This document shows, piece after piece, positions 1-11,917 of a stretch of 64,000 nucleotides of DNA. The position numbers and the translations under genes are program-made. Origin of the DNA: Schistocerca nitens (taxonomy: Eukaryota; Arthropoda; Insecta; Orthoptera; Acrididae). The DNA lies in the NCBI RefSeq assembly GCF_023898315.1, contig NC_064622.1, forward strand, positions 353,257,234-353,321,233, written 5' to 3'. Below the pieces are notes generated by a model. That model made no database searches, was not told the origin of the DNA, and saw only the letters and a program-made list of their open reading frames with translations. Positions within the stretch are counted from its first letter, which is position 1. Each line of letters starts with the position of its first letter.

Positions 1-36
1 CTGAGTGCCTAGAACCGCTAGACCACCGCGGCCGGC
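1..36 (-). repeat. tRNA-headed SINE (SINE-A), cut by window edge
   Basis: The reverse complement reads GCCGGCCGCGGTGGTCTAGC followed by GGTTCTAGGC, the 5' head of the SINE that recurs at least eight more times here. Only the head is in the window; the rest lies to the left. Confidence 0.7.
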
Positions 37-62
37 CCACCGTGATGATCCTGTACACATTC

Positions 63-425
63 TTACCCCCTAGGAGTGAGATCAGCCTGTAAATTCTTGA
101 CCAACTTCCATTCTTCCCTGGTCTGTATAAGGAAGGAAGACATCATGTCCTCCCACGACTCCATACTCTGTTCCAAAATCATACGCCTGCCTGTCCACTC
201 TATGTAACAGTCAGTGGTAAGCCGAGTTTCTCGTCCATTGCTACAGTTTGCATGACCAAGCTCTTCAAACAAAGGAGGTAGTGTATCGGAGGTCCGGTGG
301 TCCTCCATTACAGTGAAAGAGGATAGCTTGTAAGCTTTCCGAATTTTGCGTGCGAGGTAATCCACAGCGTAATCGATTTGGGGCGGTGTCTGCACCTCCG
401 AAGCAGGAACAACATTGCTGTTCAA
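63..425 (-). CDS. unidentified open frame, 120 codons
   Basis: A 120-codon frame starting MNSNVVPASEV, acidic to neutral, with no signal peptide, membrane segment or motif I recognise. It contains IDYAVDYLARKIRKAYKL and ends NLQADLTPRG. Base composition is more balanced than the surrounding AT-rich DNA, which favours old coding sequence, perhaps part of a transposable element ORF. It stands alone between two SINE copies. No function is assigned. It could equally be a chance frame, since frames of this length are not rare over 64 kb. Confidence 0.2.
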   Translation of the reverse strand: MNSNVVPASEVQTPPQIDYAVDYLARKIRKAYKLSSFTVMEDHRTSDTLPPLFEELGHANCSNGRETRLTTDCYIEWTGRRMILEQSMESWEDMMSSFLIQTREEWKLVKNLQADLTPRG

Positions 426-1012
426 CTAACGCTGGAATTGGGTCCTGTTAGTTTCCAGGTAGACATGGCAAGACTGACATCTGACATCTCTTTCGCGATA
501 GCGTTGCCAGGACAGGGCTATAATCCGATGATAATTCGCTGACCGTCTCGAACCGAGGGTCCACACCAAGCTTTTAGGTGATGGCAATATCACCCAGAAG
601 TTGGCGAAATATTGGTCGGCTCTATGGGACCCCAGACTTTCAAATCAATTCCTGTTCCAGTCTACATAGAGCAAGGCCATTGGGGTTGGTGGTACGCGAG
701 TGCGTTCTAGAGAACGCATGCTCACGCCGTCATACAACCGACTCGCATGTCGCTGCCCCCTAGTTCTCAAAGACCATAACTCCACAGAGACAGTAATCGA
801 TAGCACCTGTACCACGGCTCACTTGATTTTGAACGTACCTCACTATTCTCCAGTTGAGGGTCAAGGTATTGAAAATGTTATTTACTTTATACTTCAGTTA
901 CAACAACATACCTCCGTAACCGAGGTCGCTAATGCACTCGGGTGCAGCAGCGGTCTACATTTCAGGTAGCGAAAACAAACGACATTAAAGTGGTATTTTC
1001 AAAGGTTACATA
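426..1012. other. no feature recognised
   Basis: Mixed-composition sequence. The short plus-strand frames (for example 700-969) show no motif and no codon pattern I trust. Nothing supportable was found. Confidence 0.4.
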
Positions 1013-1194
1013 GCCCGCCGGTTCTAGGCGCTTCAGTCTGGAACCGCGCTACCGCTACGGTCGCAGGTTCGAATCCTGCCTCGGGCATGGATGTGTGTGA
1101 TGTCCTTAGGTTAGTTAGGTTTAAGTAGTTCTAAATTCTAGGGGACTGATGGCCTCAGATGTTGTCCCATAGTGCTCAGAGCCATTTGAACCAT
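1013..1194 (+). repeat. SINE-A copy
   Basis: tRNA-like head with B-box-like GGTTCGAATCC, then GGGCATGGATGTGTGTGATG, CCTTAGGTTAGTTAGG, and the terminal AGTGCTCAGAGCC with TTGAACCAT. The first 15 or so bases of the head are missing compared with the full copies. I see no clear target-site duplication. Confidence 0.9.
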
Positions 1195-1381
1195 ATGAAA
1201 GATGGCATATTTCCCGCAACGTTCATTCCAGCTTTCTCTCGTAGCAAGTTTTAAGATAAATAAAAATTAGATCTGCAACAGGATCTGGTATTTGGCTTGG
1301 AACTGAGACTTTGTTTTGACACCCTTACACACATTTCAGACTACGTGCTGGGTACCTCTGTTGTTGATATTAATCGTAACA

Positions 1382-1767
1382 CACTCGACCCAGTCACGTT
1401 AATGTGACCACCGCCTAGGCTCGACGACAACTTGCAATAACCAGACGGCAGGTATCAACACTAGCAGTGGAAGGCATATAAAGCTTGTCGGGGCTGAAGG
1501 TGGCCTTTTCAGATGAATCACGCTTCATATTTCATCGGACAGATGATCGTCGGCGTGAAACGTCTGAAAGCAAACATCCTGCAACAATAGTCGGAAGGAA
1601 CCAGTCTGGTGCAGGGAACGTCATGGTCTAGGGAATGTTTTTGTGGCATTCCGTGTGTGATCTCGTCATTCTGGAAGGCACAATGGGTTAACACAAGTAT
1701 GATCTATCCTTGGGGATCATATTCAGCCTTGTGACAGGTGTTCACATTAATGCGGCTGGGCAGAGTG
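1382..1767 (+). mobile_element. internally deleted Tc1-like element, MITE-like
   Basis: The left end begins CACTCGACCCAGTCACGTTA and the right end, reverse complemented, begins CACTCTGCCCAGCCGCATTA. Both continue TGTGA(C/A)CACC, so these are imperfect inverted ends of at least 30 bp. The right side is followed by TA, the target of the Tc1/mariner superfamily; the left TA has decayed. Inside is a transposase scrap with FSDESRF (first catalytic Asp region of Tc1-type enzymes) and VILEGTMG. The second half of a normal transposase is missing, so the copy is about 390 bp instead of the usual 1.3-1.6 kb. Confidence 0.6.
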
Positions 1768-1926
1768 TAGCGATAACTTACATGTGGCCGACAGATCAGT
1801 TCCTTTCGAGAAGAGTAGGCAACGTACCAGCACCTCTTCCCAGTTCTCTCCCAGTTTTTAACCCTAACAGTACAAACACAGTAGGACGATTCAAAAGTGC
1901 TCATCACTGTCATCCGTAATAAACCG

Positions 1927-2128
1927 CCGGCCGGAGTGGCCGTGCGTTTCTAGGCGCCACAGTCTGGAACCGGGCGACCGCTACGGTCGCAGGTTCGAAT
2001 CCTGCCTCGGGCATGGATGTGTGTGATGTCCTTAGGTTAGTTAGGTTTAATTAGTTCTAAGTTCTAGGCGACTGATGACCTCAGAAGTTAATTCCCATAG
2101 TGTTCAGAGCCATTTGAACCATTTTTTT
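1927..2128 (+). repeat. SINE-A copy, full length
   Basis: Complete copy from GCCGGCCGGAGTGGCCG to TTTGAACCATTTTTTT. It is flanked by an imperfect duplication of about 11 bp (CCGTAATAAAC before, TCGTAATACAC after), as expected for LINE-driven insertion. Confidence 0.92.
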
Positions 2129-2447
2129 CGTAATACACGGATACGTCGACGAGACAATTTAAAAAGTGAGTTACACATTACCATGTCACACCAAGTAACT
2201 TTTATTGAACGCTGCAATGCACTTCAAGGCGTGACAGATACAAGACATTATTTTTAAACACAATCATCACCAAGTCAGTGAAAACAAAGAGCGAGGGAGA
2301 AAACCGGTCGTTACGTTCTACCAAATGTTTAATTCTACTTCGACGATAGAATTCCGCTTCTTGCTTACTGTGAAAGTCATCGTTGGGAAATTTCTTTGCA
2401 CCCCTACCCCTCTCCCCCCCCCCCCTTCTCCCCCTCCCTCAAGTTGA
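2129..2447. other. no gene; C-rich tract
   Basis: Unassigned sequence that ends in a C-rich run (about 2401-2440, including 14 C in a row). Confidence 0.5.
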
Positions 2448-2634
2448 GATGAATTGTGTGTGAATTCCTAAGGCTGCCGAGGTCATCGGTCCCTAGACTT
2501 ACACACTACTTAAAATAACTTATGCTAAGAACAACACACACACCCATTCCCGAGGGAGGACTCGAACCTCCGGCGGGAGAGGCCGCGCAATCAGTGATAT
2601 GGCGCCCCTAACTGCGCGACCACTCCGTGCGCTT
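2448..2634 (-). repeat. second tRNA-derived SINE family (SINE-B)
   Basis: The reverse complement starts GCGCACGGAGTGGTCGCGCA, has the B-box-like GGAGGTTCGAGTCCTCC, then ATGGGTGTGTGTGTTGTTCT and a tail with GGGACCGATGACCTCGGCAG. The head differs from SINE-A, and the tail resembles but is not identical to that of SINE-A (GGGACTGATGACCTCAGA). I know this as a common insect repeat from memory. Confidence 0.75.
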
Positions 2635-2904
2635 CCCCCGCAGGAGTTCCTTCAGCTTGCCAAAAAGATTGACTGGACATCGACGTCCGAGGTCGATGTT
2701 GATTGCCTTCCTTCCCCATTAGCGTTCACCCACGTTAGTGCGACCTTTGCCAAACTGCACTGCATTTGGTTCGTATGCCACCAGAATTTCACGTTGAATC
2801 TCGTTCGATTTCGATGTATGGCCCACAAGAATCTTACTGTCACGCGTACTTCAACTTTGAAGTACGTTTTCAATTGTGGCGCAATTTCACTCGCAAACTG
2901 TGAT

Positions 2905-3570
2905 GCACATCTACATCTACATGATTACTCTGCAGCTCACAGTTCATCGACCAACCTCCAAGCTATTTCGCAACTGTACCAATCTCGAACGACGCACGGG
3001 AAAAGCGAACTCTTACATATTTCCGTGAGAGCTGTGATTTCTGTTATTTTATTTTGACGATCATTTCTCCCTGTATAGGTGGGCGCCAACAAAATATTTT
3101 CGCGTTTGGAGGAGAAAGTCGGTAATTGAAATTTCATGAGAAGATATCGCCGCAATGATAAACGTCTTTGTTTTAACGATTGCCACACCAAATAGCGTAT
3201 AAGTGACACCCTTTCCTTCATTTCGTGATAATACAAAACGAGTTCCCTTTCTTTGAACTTTTTCGATGTCCTCCGTCAATCCTGTCTGATGCAGATCCCA
3301 CACCACACAGTAATACTCCAGAAGAGGGCGGACAAACGTAATGTAAGCAGTCTGTCTTCTAGACCTGCTTCATTTTTTTAATTGTTCTACTAATAAATCG
3401 CAGTCTTTAGTTTGTTTTCCCCACAACTTTACCTATGTGGTCGTTCCAAATTAAGTTATTTCTTATTGAATTCCCTAAGTATTTAGTTGCATTTACAGCC
3501 TTTAGATTTGTGTGATTCATCGTATAACCGAAATCTAGAGGATTCCTTTTAGTACCTCATGTCGATGACT
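2905..3570 (-). mobile_element. LINE-A 3' fragment, end of reverse transcriptase
   Basis: On the minus strand the frame VWDLHQTGLTEDIEKVQRKG matches the C-terminal region shared by Jockey/CR1-like LINE reverse transcriptases (the usual form is VWDPHQ..L.KVQRRAARFV). The 3' end carries the short repeat (ATGTAG)n seen on the plus strand as CATCTACATCTACATG at 2907-2922. The frame is broken several times. The 5' part of the LINE is missing, as expected for truncated reverse transcription. Another, much longer copy of a related LINE lies at 23627-27000. Confidence 0.65.
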
Positions 3571-4169
3571 TCACACGTGCTGTCCACACCACCACGGAAC
3601 TGTTTCTGCAGGAAACCAAGAACATGTACTCTGTCCTGACACTGCATCACTCTTGTTGTGCAATGGTCTTAGCCTGGGACGATGCGCGTAACGTACTTTC
3701 TGAAGTCGCAACGTATGTCCGCACTCCGCAAGTCATCTCAGGGTGTATGGCGGAGGATACTTCTGGAGATTCAATCATTTTCCCCTTTTTCTGTCCCATG
3801 CACGGTTTTGGCAAAAACGACATTCTATCACCGTCCGTCCGAAATCTTCTCTCTCTTCTTTCCCCTCATTGTGCTTTCATGTGATGTACATTGCTTGACA
3901 AAAAATGCGAAGGACTCAGAGAAGAGGGAGGAGTGGAAATGAAACTTCGCGAGTTCACAGGTTATGTCAACTTAGAAAGAACTTCGCAGTATGAGCTAAT
4001 TATCAGTATGACGTGGCACTCCCAATTTTATCCTGACACAAGCTCGTCCACAACCGTCGTGAATGGCCTTTGATATCCTGAGTACTGGGATGATATTGAC
4101 GTCCAAGCAGGTCTGTTGCGGTATGAGTTAAGCGAGAATATATAGTACATTGCCGAGCAAGATACGCTA
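3571..4169. other. no gene; possible LINE-related repeat
   Basis: Contains GTGTATGGCGGAGGATACTT (3743-3762), a phrase I associate with the 3' region of LINEs in these genomes. It may be further LINE-A-type sequence, but no frame supports it. Confidence 0.3.
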
Positions 4170-4289
4170 CTGGCCATTAAAATTGCTACACCAAGAGGAA
4201 ATGCAGATGATAAACAGGTAGTCATTGGGCAAATAAATTATACTAGAACTGACATGTGATTATATTATCACGCAATTTGGGTGCATACA

Positions 4290-5522
4290 TCCTGAGTAAT
4301 CAGTACCCAGAACAACCGCCTCTGGCCGTAATAACGGCCTTGATACGCCTGGGCATTGAGTCAAACAGAGCTTGGATGACGTGTACAGGTACACCTGCCC
4401 ATGCAGCTTCAACACGATACCACAGTTCATCAACAGTAGTGACTGGCGCATTGTGACGAGCCAGTTGCACGACCACCATTGACCAGACGTTTTCAATTGG
4501 TGAGAGATCTGGAGAATGTGCTGGCCAGGGCAGCAGTCGAACATTTTCTGTATTCAGAAAGCCGGCCGGAGTGGCCGAGAGGATTTAGGCGCTACAGTCT
4601 GGAACCGCGCGACCGCTACGGTCGCAGGTTCGAATCCTGCCTCGGGCATGGATGTGTGTGATGTCCTTAGGTTAGTTTCGTTTAAGTAGTTTTAAGTTCT
4701 AGGGGACTGATGACCTCAGAAGTTAAGTCCCATAGAGCTCAGAGCCATTTGAACCATTTTTTGTATCCAGAAAGGCCCGTACAAGACCTGCTACATGCGA
4801 TCTTGCATTATCCTGCTGAAATGTAGGGTTTCGCAGGGATCGAATGAAGGGCAGAGCCACGGGTCGTAGCACATCTGAAATGTAACGTCCACTGTTCAAA
4901 GTGCCGTCAATGCGAACGTGACCGTGACGTGTAACCAATGGCACCCTATACCATCACGCCGGGTGATACGCCAGTATGTTGACGACGAATACACGCTTCC
5001 AATGTGCGTTCACCAGGATATCGCCAAACACGGATGCGACCATCCAAACCTGGATTCATCCGAAAAAAATGATGTTCTGCCATTCGTGCACCCAGGTTGG
5101 TCGTTGAGTACGCCATCGCAGGTGCTCCTCTCTGTGATGCAGCGTCAAGGGTAACCGCAGCCATGGTTTCAGAGCTGCTGCAAACGTCGTCGAACTGTTC
5201 GTGAAGATGGTTGTTGCCTTGCAAACGTCCCCATCTGTAGACTCAGGGATCGAGACATGGCTGCACGATCCGTTACAGCCATGCGGATAAGATCTCTGTC
5301 ATCTCGAGTGCTAGTGATGCGAGGCCGTTGGGATTCAACACGGTGTTCCGTATTACCCTCCTGAACCCACCGAGTCCATATTCTGCTAAGAGTCATTGGA
5401 TCTCGATCAACGCGAGCAGCAATGTCGCGATACGATAAACCGCAATCGCGATGGGCTACAATCTAACCTTTATCAAAGTCGGTAAAGTGATGGTACGCGT
5501 TTCTCCTCCTTACACGAGGCAT
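4290..5522 (-). pseudogene. Tc1-like transposase pseudogene
   Basis: The start is taken at MPRVRRRNAYHHF (ATG at 5520-5522 on the minus strand; a second copy of this start at 5621-5623 results from the tandem duplication). Order of parts: helix-turn-helix region with LSYRDIAARVDRDPMTLSRI, then QRPRITSTRDDRDLIRMAV, then FFSDESRF (first catalytic Asp), GTLNSGRYISDVLRP, and FQQDNARSHVAG (second catalytic Asp), where the SINE interrupts. Beyond the SINE the C-terminal end MPRRIKAVITARGG is readable. There are several stops and frameshifts, for example between the second helix-turn-helix and the first Asp. Pieces are still easy to align by eye, so age is moderate. Confidence 0.75.
4561..4761 (+). 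repeat. SINE-A copy inserted in the Tc1-like transposase
   Basis: Full head and tail. Flanked by a 12-bp duplication TGTATTCAGAAA (4549-4560) and TGTATCCAGAAA (4762-4773). It split the transposon, so it is younger than the transposon. Confidence 0.95.
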
Positions 5523-5625
5523 CAGTCGCGATACGATAAACCGCAATCGCGATGGGCTACAATCTAACCTTTATCAAAGTCGGTAAAGTGATGGTACGCG
5601 TTTCTCCTCCTTACACGAGGCATCA
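5424..5625. repeat. perfect 101-bp tandem duplication
   Basis: Units 5424-5524 and 5525-5625, each beginning GTCGCGATACG and ending ACACGAGGCATCA, are identical by eye. Decayed versions of the same segment follow at about 5690-5760 and 5820-5900 (GGTGGCAGCGTGATGGTGCG and GGTGGTAGCGTGATAGTGCG). The duplicated piece includes the transposase start codon. Confidence 0.9.
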
Positions 5626-5953
5626 CAACAACGTTTCACCAGGCAACGGTCAACTGCTGTTTCGCGTCTGTAGCACGTCATCTTCGTAGGTGGCAGCGTG
5701 ATGGTGCGTGTTTCTTCTTCTGACGCGAGGCATCACAGCAGCGTTTCGCCGGCCAACTGCTATTTCGCGTCTGTAGCACATGATTTTCATTGTTATGCAA
5801 TTTAAATGGCCAGTGGTCGTAGGTGGTAGCGTGATAGTGCGAGTTTCTTCTCCTGACGCGAAGCATCACAGCAGCGTTTCACCGGCCAACGCTGGTCAAC
5901 TTTGGTCAACTTGTCAACTTATTTTGAGTCTGGAGCACATAGAATGGCCAGTA

Positions 5954-6841
5954 GTGTATTATTTGAAGCTTACTCGCATGCAACTAACTGCGAGAAAGCG
6001 GTATTTTGGCTGACGCTCTCTCTATTCGTTGAACTAAGAGAGCTTTGCTTCGATGTTAACTATTGTGAAAAGATATAGTCTAGCTTACGATCTTAATGAG
6101 TATGGACGATTATTTTACAGCTTAAGAGAGAAGGCATTGTTGCGAGACAGCCATCTTTAATTGAAAGTCATTTTCTGATTTTGTGCGAGAATATTAAACC
6201 AATAAACTTAATTTCTCGGCGGCATAAATAAGTTGTGCATTGCGTAAATTATTCTCCATCTTATGGTTTCACGTTTTCAAATATTTGTACATGCCTAACA
6301 CTACGAGACATTTCCTTACACTGTGCAAGATCGAACCTGCAAACTCTATACGGCCATTAATTTAAAGACTTTTAAACAAATCCACTTCGACGGACAGGCT
6401 TCCATAGAAAGGAAATTGCACCCTAGTTAACGTAAGATTCCTACAGATTCAGCACGCAGTTCGACGACCGGCAGAGACATTGGATACAGCTTACAGTCAG
6501 CGTACAGCAACAAATCTCTAGTCTACCATGCACAGTGCCCTGAACATAAACGTCGTCTAGTAAGATCTGTTTAGTTATTTATTCATTCCAAAGACCTATA
6601 CTCTTTTCTTAGCGAGACTGAATACTAAAGAACTAATTCCTTGAATCAGTAATAATAATAATAATAATAATTAAATCAAAGTAGTAGTTAAATGATTAAT
6701 AATAATAATAAAAGCAGTTCATCTAAGTTACTTTATCTCTGAAAGGAAAGTTTCAACACAGATCTCCATACAATAACTGGCTTCAGGGTGAAATAACGAC
6801 TTCTCTCATGAATCATTACATCTCAGTCAAATTAAAACAAG
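5954..6841. other. no gene; (ATA)n microsatellite
   Basis: AT-rich. Short (TAA)n arrays at about 6652-6671 and 6695-6710. No reading frame or repeat family recognised. Confidence 0.5.
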
Positions 6842-7740
6842 TTACCTTTCACGTGAGAGGCAGTTACAGGTCCCACACATATTGTAGCTGGGACAGATCA
6901 GGGGATCTGGCCACAGGATTATCTCAATATCATGCATGCAGTTGATAGATATGTGCCATGTATGGACGAGGATTGTCCTGCTGAAAAATGGCACCGCGAT
7001 ACTGCCATGCAGACGTGACGCATGAGGAGGCAGCATGTCCGTGATGTACCGTTGCTCCGTCAGAGTTCCCTCAGTCACTACCAGCCGTGACCTTAGGACT
7101 CTCCACACAAGACATCAAGAGTAACACCGCTGCGTCACTCCAACATGTTGGAAGAATGGGACCTCTACCCAGGCTGACACATTACTCGCCGACAGTGGTC
7201 ATCTGTATCAGCGCAGAACTGCCATTCACAGTTGTACACTCATCAGCAAGCCACGATTCCCGGTAATGCAACCACTGAAAGCGCAGCCGCTTGTGAAGTT
7301 ACCAGCATCCTACGCATGGAACGGTAATTACCTAGTCCGGCTGTTATTAGTTTGTGGCCAATGATATGGGATGACGCAGAATGTTGCAGGGACTCCAGCA
7401 CTTATTCTCGAATGACAGCACAGATGTGATGTGATGTGATGTGCTTGGTACACAATACGCCAGTCCTTGCTTCTAGTGGTCAGATGTGTTTGACCGGAAA
7501 CTTGGCGACAGTCATGCCTGCCCTTTTGCTCCCACGCAGTCCAACATCAGGGCACTGTCACGTCCGAAAACCATACAAATCTCGATGTTGCACGATTCGA
7601 CCCAGCAAGCCAAATGGAGATCCACCGTGAGTTCCCTTTGAAACTTCGTCTGTTGCTGTAATGCTGACTCACACGGGTATGTCTTTTACAGTGATCACTC
7701 GAGACCTGACGCTGTTCACCCACCCTATATCCCTTAACAC
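6842..7740 (-). pseudogene. Tc1-like transposase pseudogene, second family
   Basis: The minus strand reads VVTEGTLTEQRYITDMLPPH, then a decayed second catalytic region (PFFSRTILVHTWHISIN, where FQQDNARPHTA would be expected) and ILWPDPLICPSYN, where PWPARSPDLSPIE is usual. N-terminal pieces such as CHSRISAGVPATFCVIPYHW follow further right, up to about 7740. Both catalytic motifs are eroded and stops are many. I cannot place the inverted ends. It is distinct from the element at 4170-5951. Confidence 0.55.
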
Positions 7741-7872
7741 ACTAAACACGAGCAACACTAATGCATGAGCCGTGGCGGCGGTGCTAGGGTGTTCGACTTG
7801 CATCGCTGATATCGATATTCGGATGTCCTGCTATCTTTGACTGCTCCCACGACGGGTTTTCGGGGTGAACGT

Positions 7873-8022
7873 GATGGTTCAAATGGTTCAAATGGCTCTG
7901 AGCACTATGGGACTTAACATCTGTGGTCATCAGTCCCCTAGGCAGGATTCGAACCTGCGACCGTAGCGGTCACGCGGTTCCAGACTCAAACGCCTAGAAT
8001 CGCACGGCCACATCGGCCGGCC
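7873..8022 (-). repeat. SINE-A copy with internal deletion
   Basis: Tail ATGGTTCAAATGGTTCAAAT is present (one repeat unit too many). The middle, with CTAACCTAAGGACATC and CACACATCCATGC, is missing, so AGTCCCCTAGG joins straight to CAGGATTCGAACCTGCG. The head is complete to GGCCGGCC. Confidence 0.85.
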
Positions 8023-9840
8023 TGTGACGAGTGGGTCTCCGGTCGGCGTTCAACGAGCCAACTTGTGTTGAAAACACCCCTAACTGTGGTGCATGGGCCT
8101 CGCCGTGCTCGCCGCCCTTGTCTTTTGGCGCGCCGGATTCACGGTGCTGATCATTGGGCGCCTTGACGTGCAAAATTGTGGTGGGTTCGTCGTCTCACGC
8201 TGAACAGCTTCCCAGCTCGTAATTTGCAAGCTCCAAGTTACGTATGACTTTTATTCTGTGTTTAACTAAGAAGATTGCTGAAACTGCCGGAGATAATTCT
8301 GAACTTGGTTCCAGTGGCTATTTTAAGAAGGCTGATGTCCCTCATTCTGTTTTTAATCATCCATGGAGTGAGTGTTTTAAGTGGTTTTCGTGCAAATTTT
8401 AACTTGTTTTTGGACATATTGTCCGCTTTGAGACTGACTGCGGTTGTGTACGTGCTCGCAGCCGTAGAGTTAATGGTTTAATCATTTGTCACGGCAGCAT
8501 TTTGTATGTTTATATGATGTTGAAAGTGCCTTAAAGGCAACAGGAAGTGATCTCTAAGTTTTCGGCTAATTTACTTGGAGACGGGTAATGTGAGAGTATT
8601 GCTCCTTAAGAATTTGGGGGCGTGCTTATTATATATTCCAGTGTGGCTGTGATTTGACGCCGGCCGATGTGGCCGAGCAGTTCTAGGCGCTTTAGTCTGC
8701 TACAGTTGCAGGTTCGCATCGTGACTCGGGCATGGATGTGTGTGATGTCCTTAGTTTAGTTCGGTGTAAGTAGTTCTCAGTTCTAGGGGACTGATGACCT
8801 CCGATGTTAAGTCCCATAGTGCTCAGAGCCATTTTTGTGATTTGAGTGTTTTCATTGTAATCTATTTGTACTGCAGGCCATTTGTTAAGACTGTTCGTTC
8901 CCTTGCCTCGGCGCGGTTATGGATTCTTGTCAGGACCGCTCATTGTGGGGCCTGTCGGATTATATATAAATATACACCGCCTGCTGTGTGACCTTGTGCA
9001 CAAGCCGTGGGGAGTGAACGCTAATATTGCCTACCGGCCGTAGCGTTGTTGCTTCCAAACACTGCTGTGGGCCTTAACGCTGTTCTCTTAAGTGCAATTT
9101 TGGAATCATTCTGTGTCATTATGTCCGTTAAATGAGGCCACCTTGTTAATATTGGCGTTTCTGTAAGTCATATTATTGGCTGAGTTATTACTAGCCCTTC
9201 TTATTTAACACTTGTGTTAATCATTTGTCTATCTTTAATGAACGTGCAACTTGTTATTATTCCTGTGTGCAAGTTTTGCGACCTTGGTTGGCCCACTTTG
9301 TATTTTTAGTATAAGCAAGTTTCACTGTGAACCTTTATGTGGGCACTTCAGTTTCATTAATCTTTAAGATCTCTTTGTTCTTTATGAAACTGTGGTATTA
9401 CGTTGCTGTGTAACTTTGGTTGGAAGTCTATAGTGTTATTAGCCTCTTGAGACATTGTTAACCAAGAACGATTGTTTGTGATTGATTATTCACCGTCCCT
9501 ACTATCAATAATTTTGGTACCGGACGCAAAATAATATGATTCTTACTCGTGTTTCTGTAATTCAATCAAAGTGAAGATTTGTATATTGCATCAGTAAGAG
9601 GGCAAATGTCCGAATTGAAGTTTATAATAAAGTCTGTTTTGAGTCAAATTAAAATTGTAAAACAATCACAAGCTTGTCCATCAGCAGTGACCCGGACTTC
9701 CCATTTCCTTTAAATAACTGTGGTGAGATTTTATTTTTGATTTTCTAACGAACTGGGTAGTACCACGGTTCAACGCACACTGGTGGAGATTCTACCTGTC
9801 ACAGAGGACTGCACTTCTAATCAGTTACTCGTAATCCAAT
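8023..9840 (+). other. no gene; possible long-terminal-repeat-like DNA around a SINE
   Basis: Apart from the SINE at 8658-8835 no frame is supportable. The stretch is T-rich with polyadenylation-like AATAAAG (about 9627). Near its end it reads ACTGGTGGAGATTCTACC (about 9779-9796), which resembles the primer-site neighbourhood of LTR elements. I offer a solo LTR only as a weak possibility; no second copy is in the window. Confidence 0.2.
8658..8835 (+). repeat. SINE-A copy
   Basis: Head GCCGGCCGATGTGGCCGAG, with part of the anticodon-arm region deleted, and a tail cut after GAGCCATTTTT. Perfect 10-bp duplication TGTGATTTGA at 8648-8657 and 8836-8845. Confidence 0.93.
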
Positions 9841-10290
9841 GGTGTGTACTTGTACAAAGTCGCATTCACATCCAACCACGTATTCTGGATGCTTCATGTT
9901 TTGCTAGGCAGTATGTATGGGGTGAAGTATAAGCATCACGGACAAAAAGTACCCCTCAATCACAGGGATATCGTGTTACTACAGTGTAACATCGTCTCTA
10001 GTCTTTGCAATGGCCTTAGTTTGGTGAGGAAGAGAGTCCACAAGTTTCTTCAGATATACCGTATTTGACACACTGTAAACACTCATTGATAATTAGATCA
10101 TACAGAACTACCAAACTGAGCTGACGTTGATTGCTATGTTTCATTTGTTGTTCCAGAATGTCCAAAAGTTTTCAGCGGGATTAAGATCGAGTGACTTAAT
10201 TGGCTAGCAGAGTTGCTATAGGATGCCTCAGTGTCAAAGCGTGGAATGAATGCATGCAGCCAATGTGAAAACTTTGTTGCCATCTTGGAA
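9841..10290 (-). mobile_element. decayed Tc1-like fragment
   Basis: The minus strand contains SLDLNPAENFWTFWNNK, which resembles the Tc1 signature SPDLNPIENLW around the third catalytic residue (here the Glu of ENFW). The rest is too decayed to follow. It adjoins the mariner that starts at 10297. Confidence 0.4.
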
Positions 10291-10296
10291 GATATA

Positions 10297-11595
<1,299 letters not shown>

Positions 11596-11640
11596 TTTCA
11601 GTCTTTCTCGGCGTATTCCACTGATGAATTCTTCTCGGAC

Positions 11641-11917
11641 TGAAACTTCCTGGCAGATTAAAACTGTGTGCCGGACCGAGACTCGAACTCGGGACCTTTG
11701 CCTTTCGCGGGCAAGTGCTCTATCAACTGAGCTACCCAAGCACGACTCACGCCTCGTCCTCACAAATTTACTTCTGCCAGTACCCCGCCTCCTACCTTCC
11801 AAACTTTACAGAAGCTCTCCTGCGAACCTTGCAGAACTAGCACTCCTGAAAGAAAGGATATTGCGGAGACATGGCTTAGCCACAGCCTGGGGGATGTTTC
11901 TAGAATGAAATTTTCAC
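11641..11917 (-). repeat. repeat containing a tRNA-like gene
   Basis: The reverse complement holds GGGTAGCTCAGTTGATAGAG (A-box-like D arm), a 5-bp stem TTGCC/GGCAA around a 7-base loop, and GTCCCGAGTTCGAGTCTCGG (T arm and B box). It is followed by CACAGTTTTAATCTGCCAGG. The body outside the tRNA part reads GGAAGGTAGGAGGCGGGGTA. This is a SINE-like repeat I know from insect sequence. The loop has G where tRNAs have U33, so it is a derived copy and not a working tRNA. Confidence 0.65.

Larger units (their letters stand above)
4170..5951 (-). mobile_element. Tc1-like DNA transposon, broken, with a SINE inside
   Basis: The ends are CTGGCCATT at left and AATGGCCAG at right, each flanked by TA (4168-4169 and 5952-5953). 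This is the target duplication of Tc1/mariner elements. Left subterminal sequence is AAAATTGCTACACC. The transposase lies on the minus strand. The element holds a SINE-A at 4561-4761 and a perfect 101-bp tandem duplication at 5424-5625. Its right part repeats a terminal segment about four times (5424-5950). It is inactive. Confidence 0.8.

Noticed and set aside
1040-1090. tRNA genes in the SINE heads (all SINE-A copies)
   Set aside because: Only the B-box region is tRNA-like; no cloverleaf can be drawn, and the same head recurs with the SINE body every time.
2599-3057. 152-codon plus-strand frame
   Set aside because: It starts in a SINE head and ends in an antisense LINE fragment; no motif.
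11671-11750. A functional tRNA gene
   Set aside because: D arm and T arm are recognisable, but the anticodon loop lacks U33 and the sequence is embedded in a dispersed repeat, so it is a tRNA-derived repeat.
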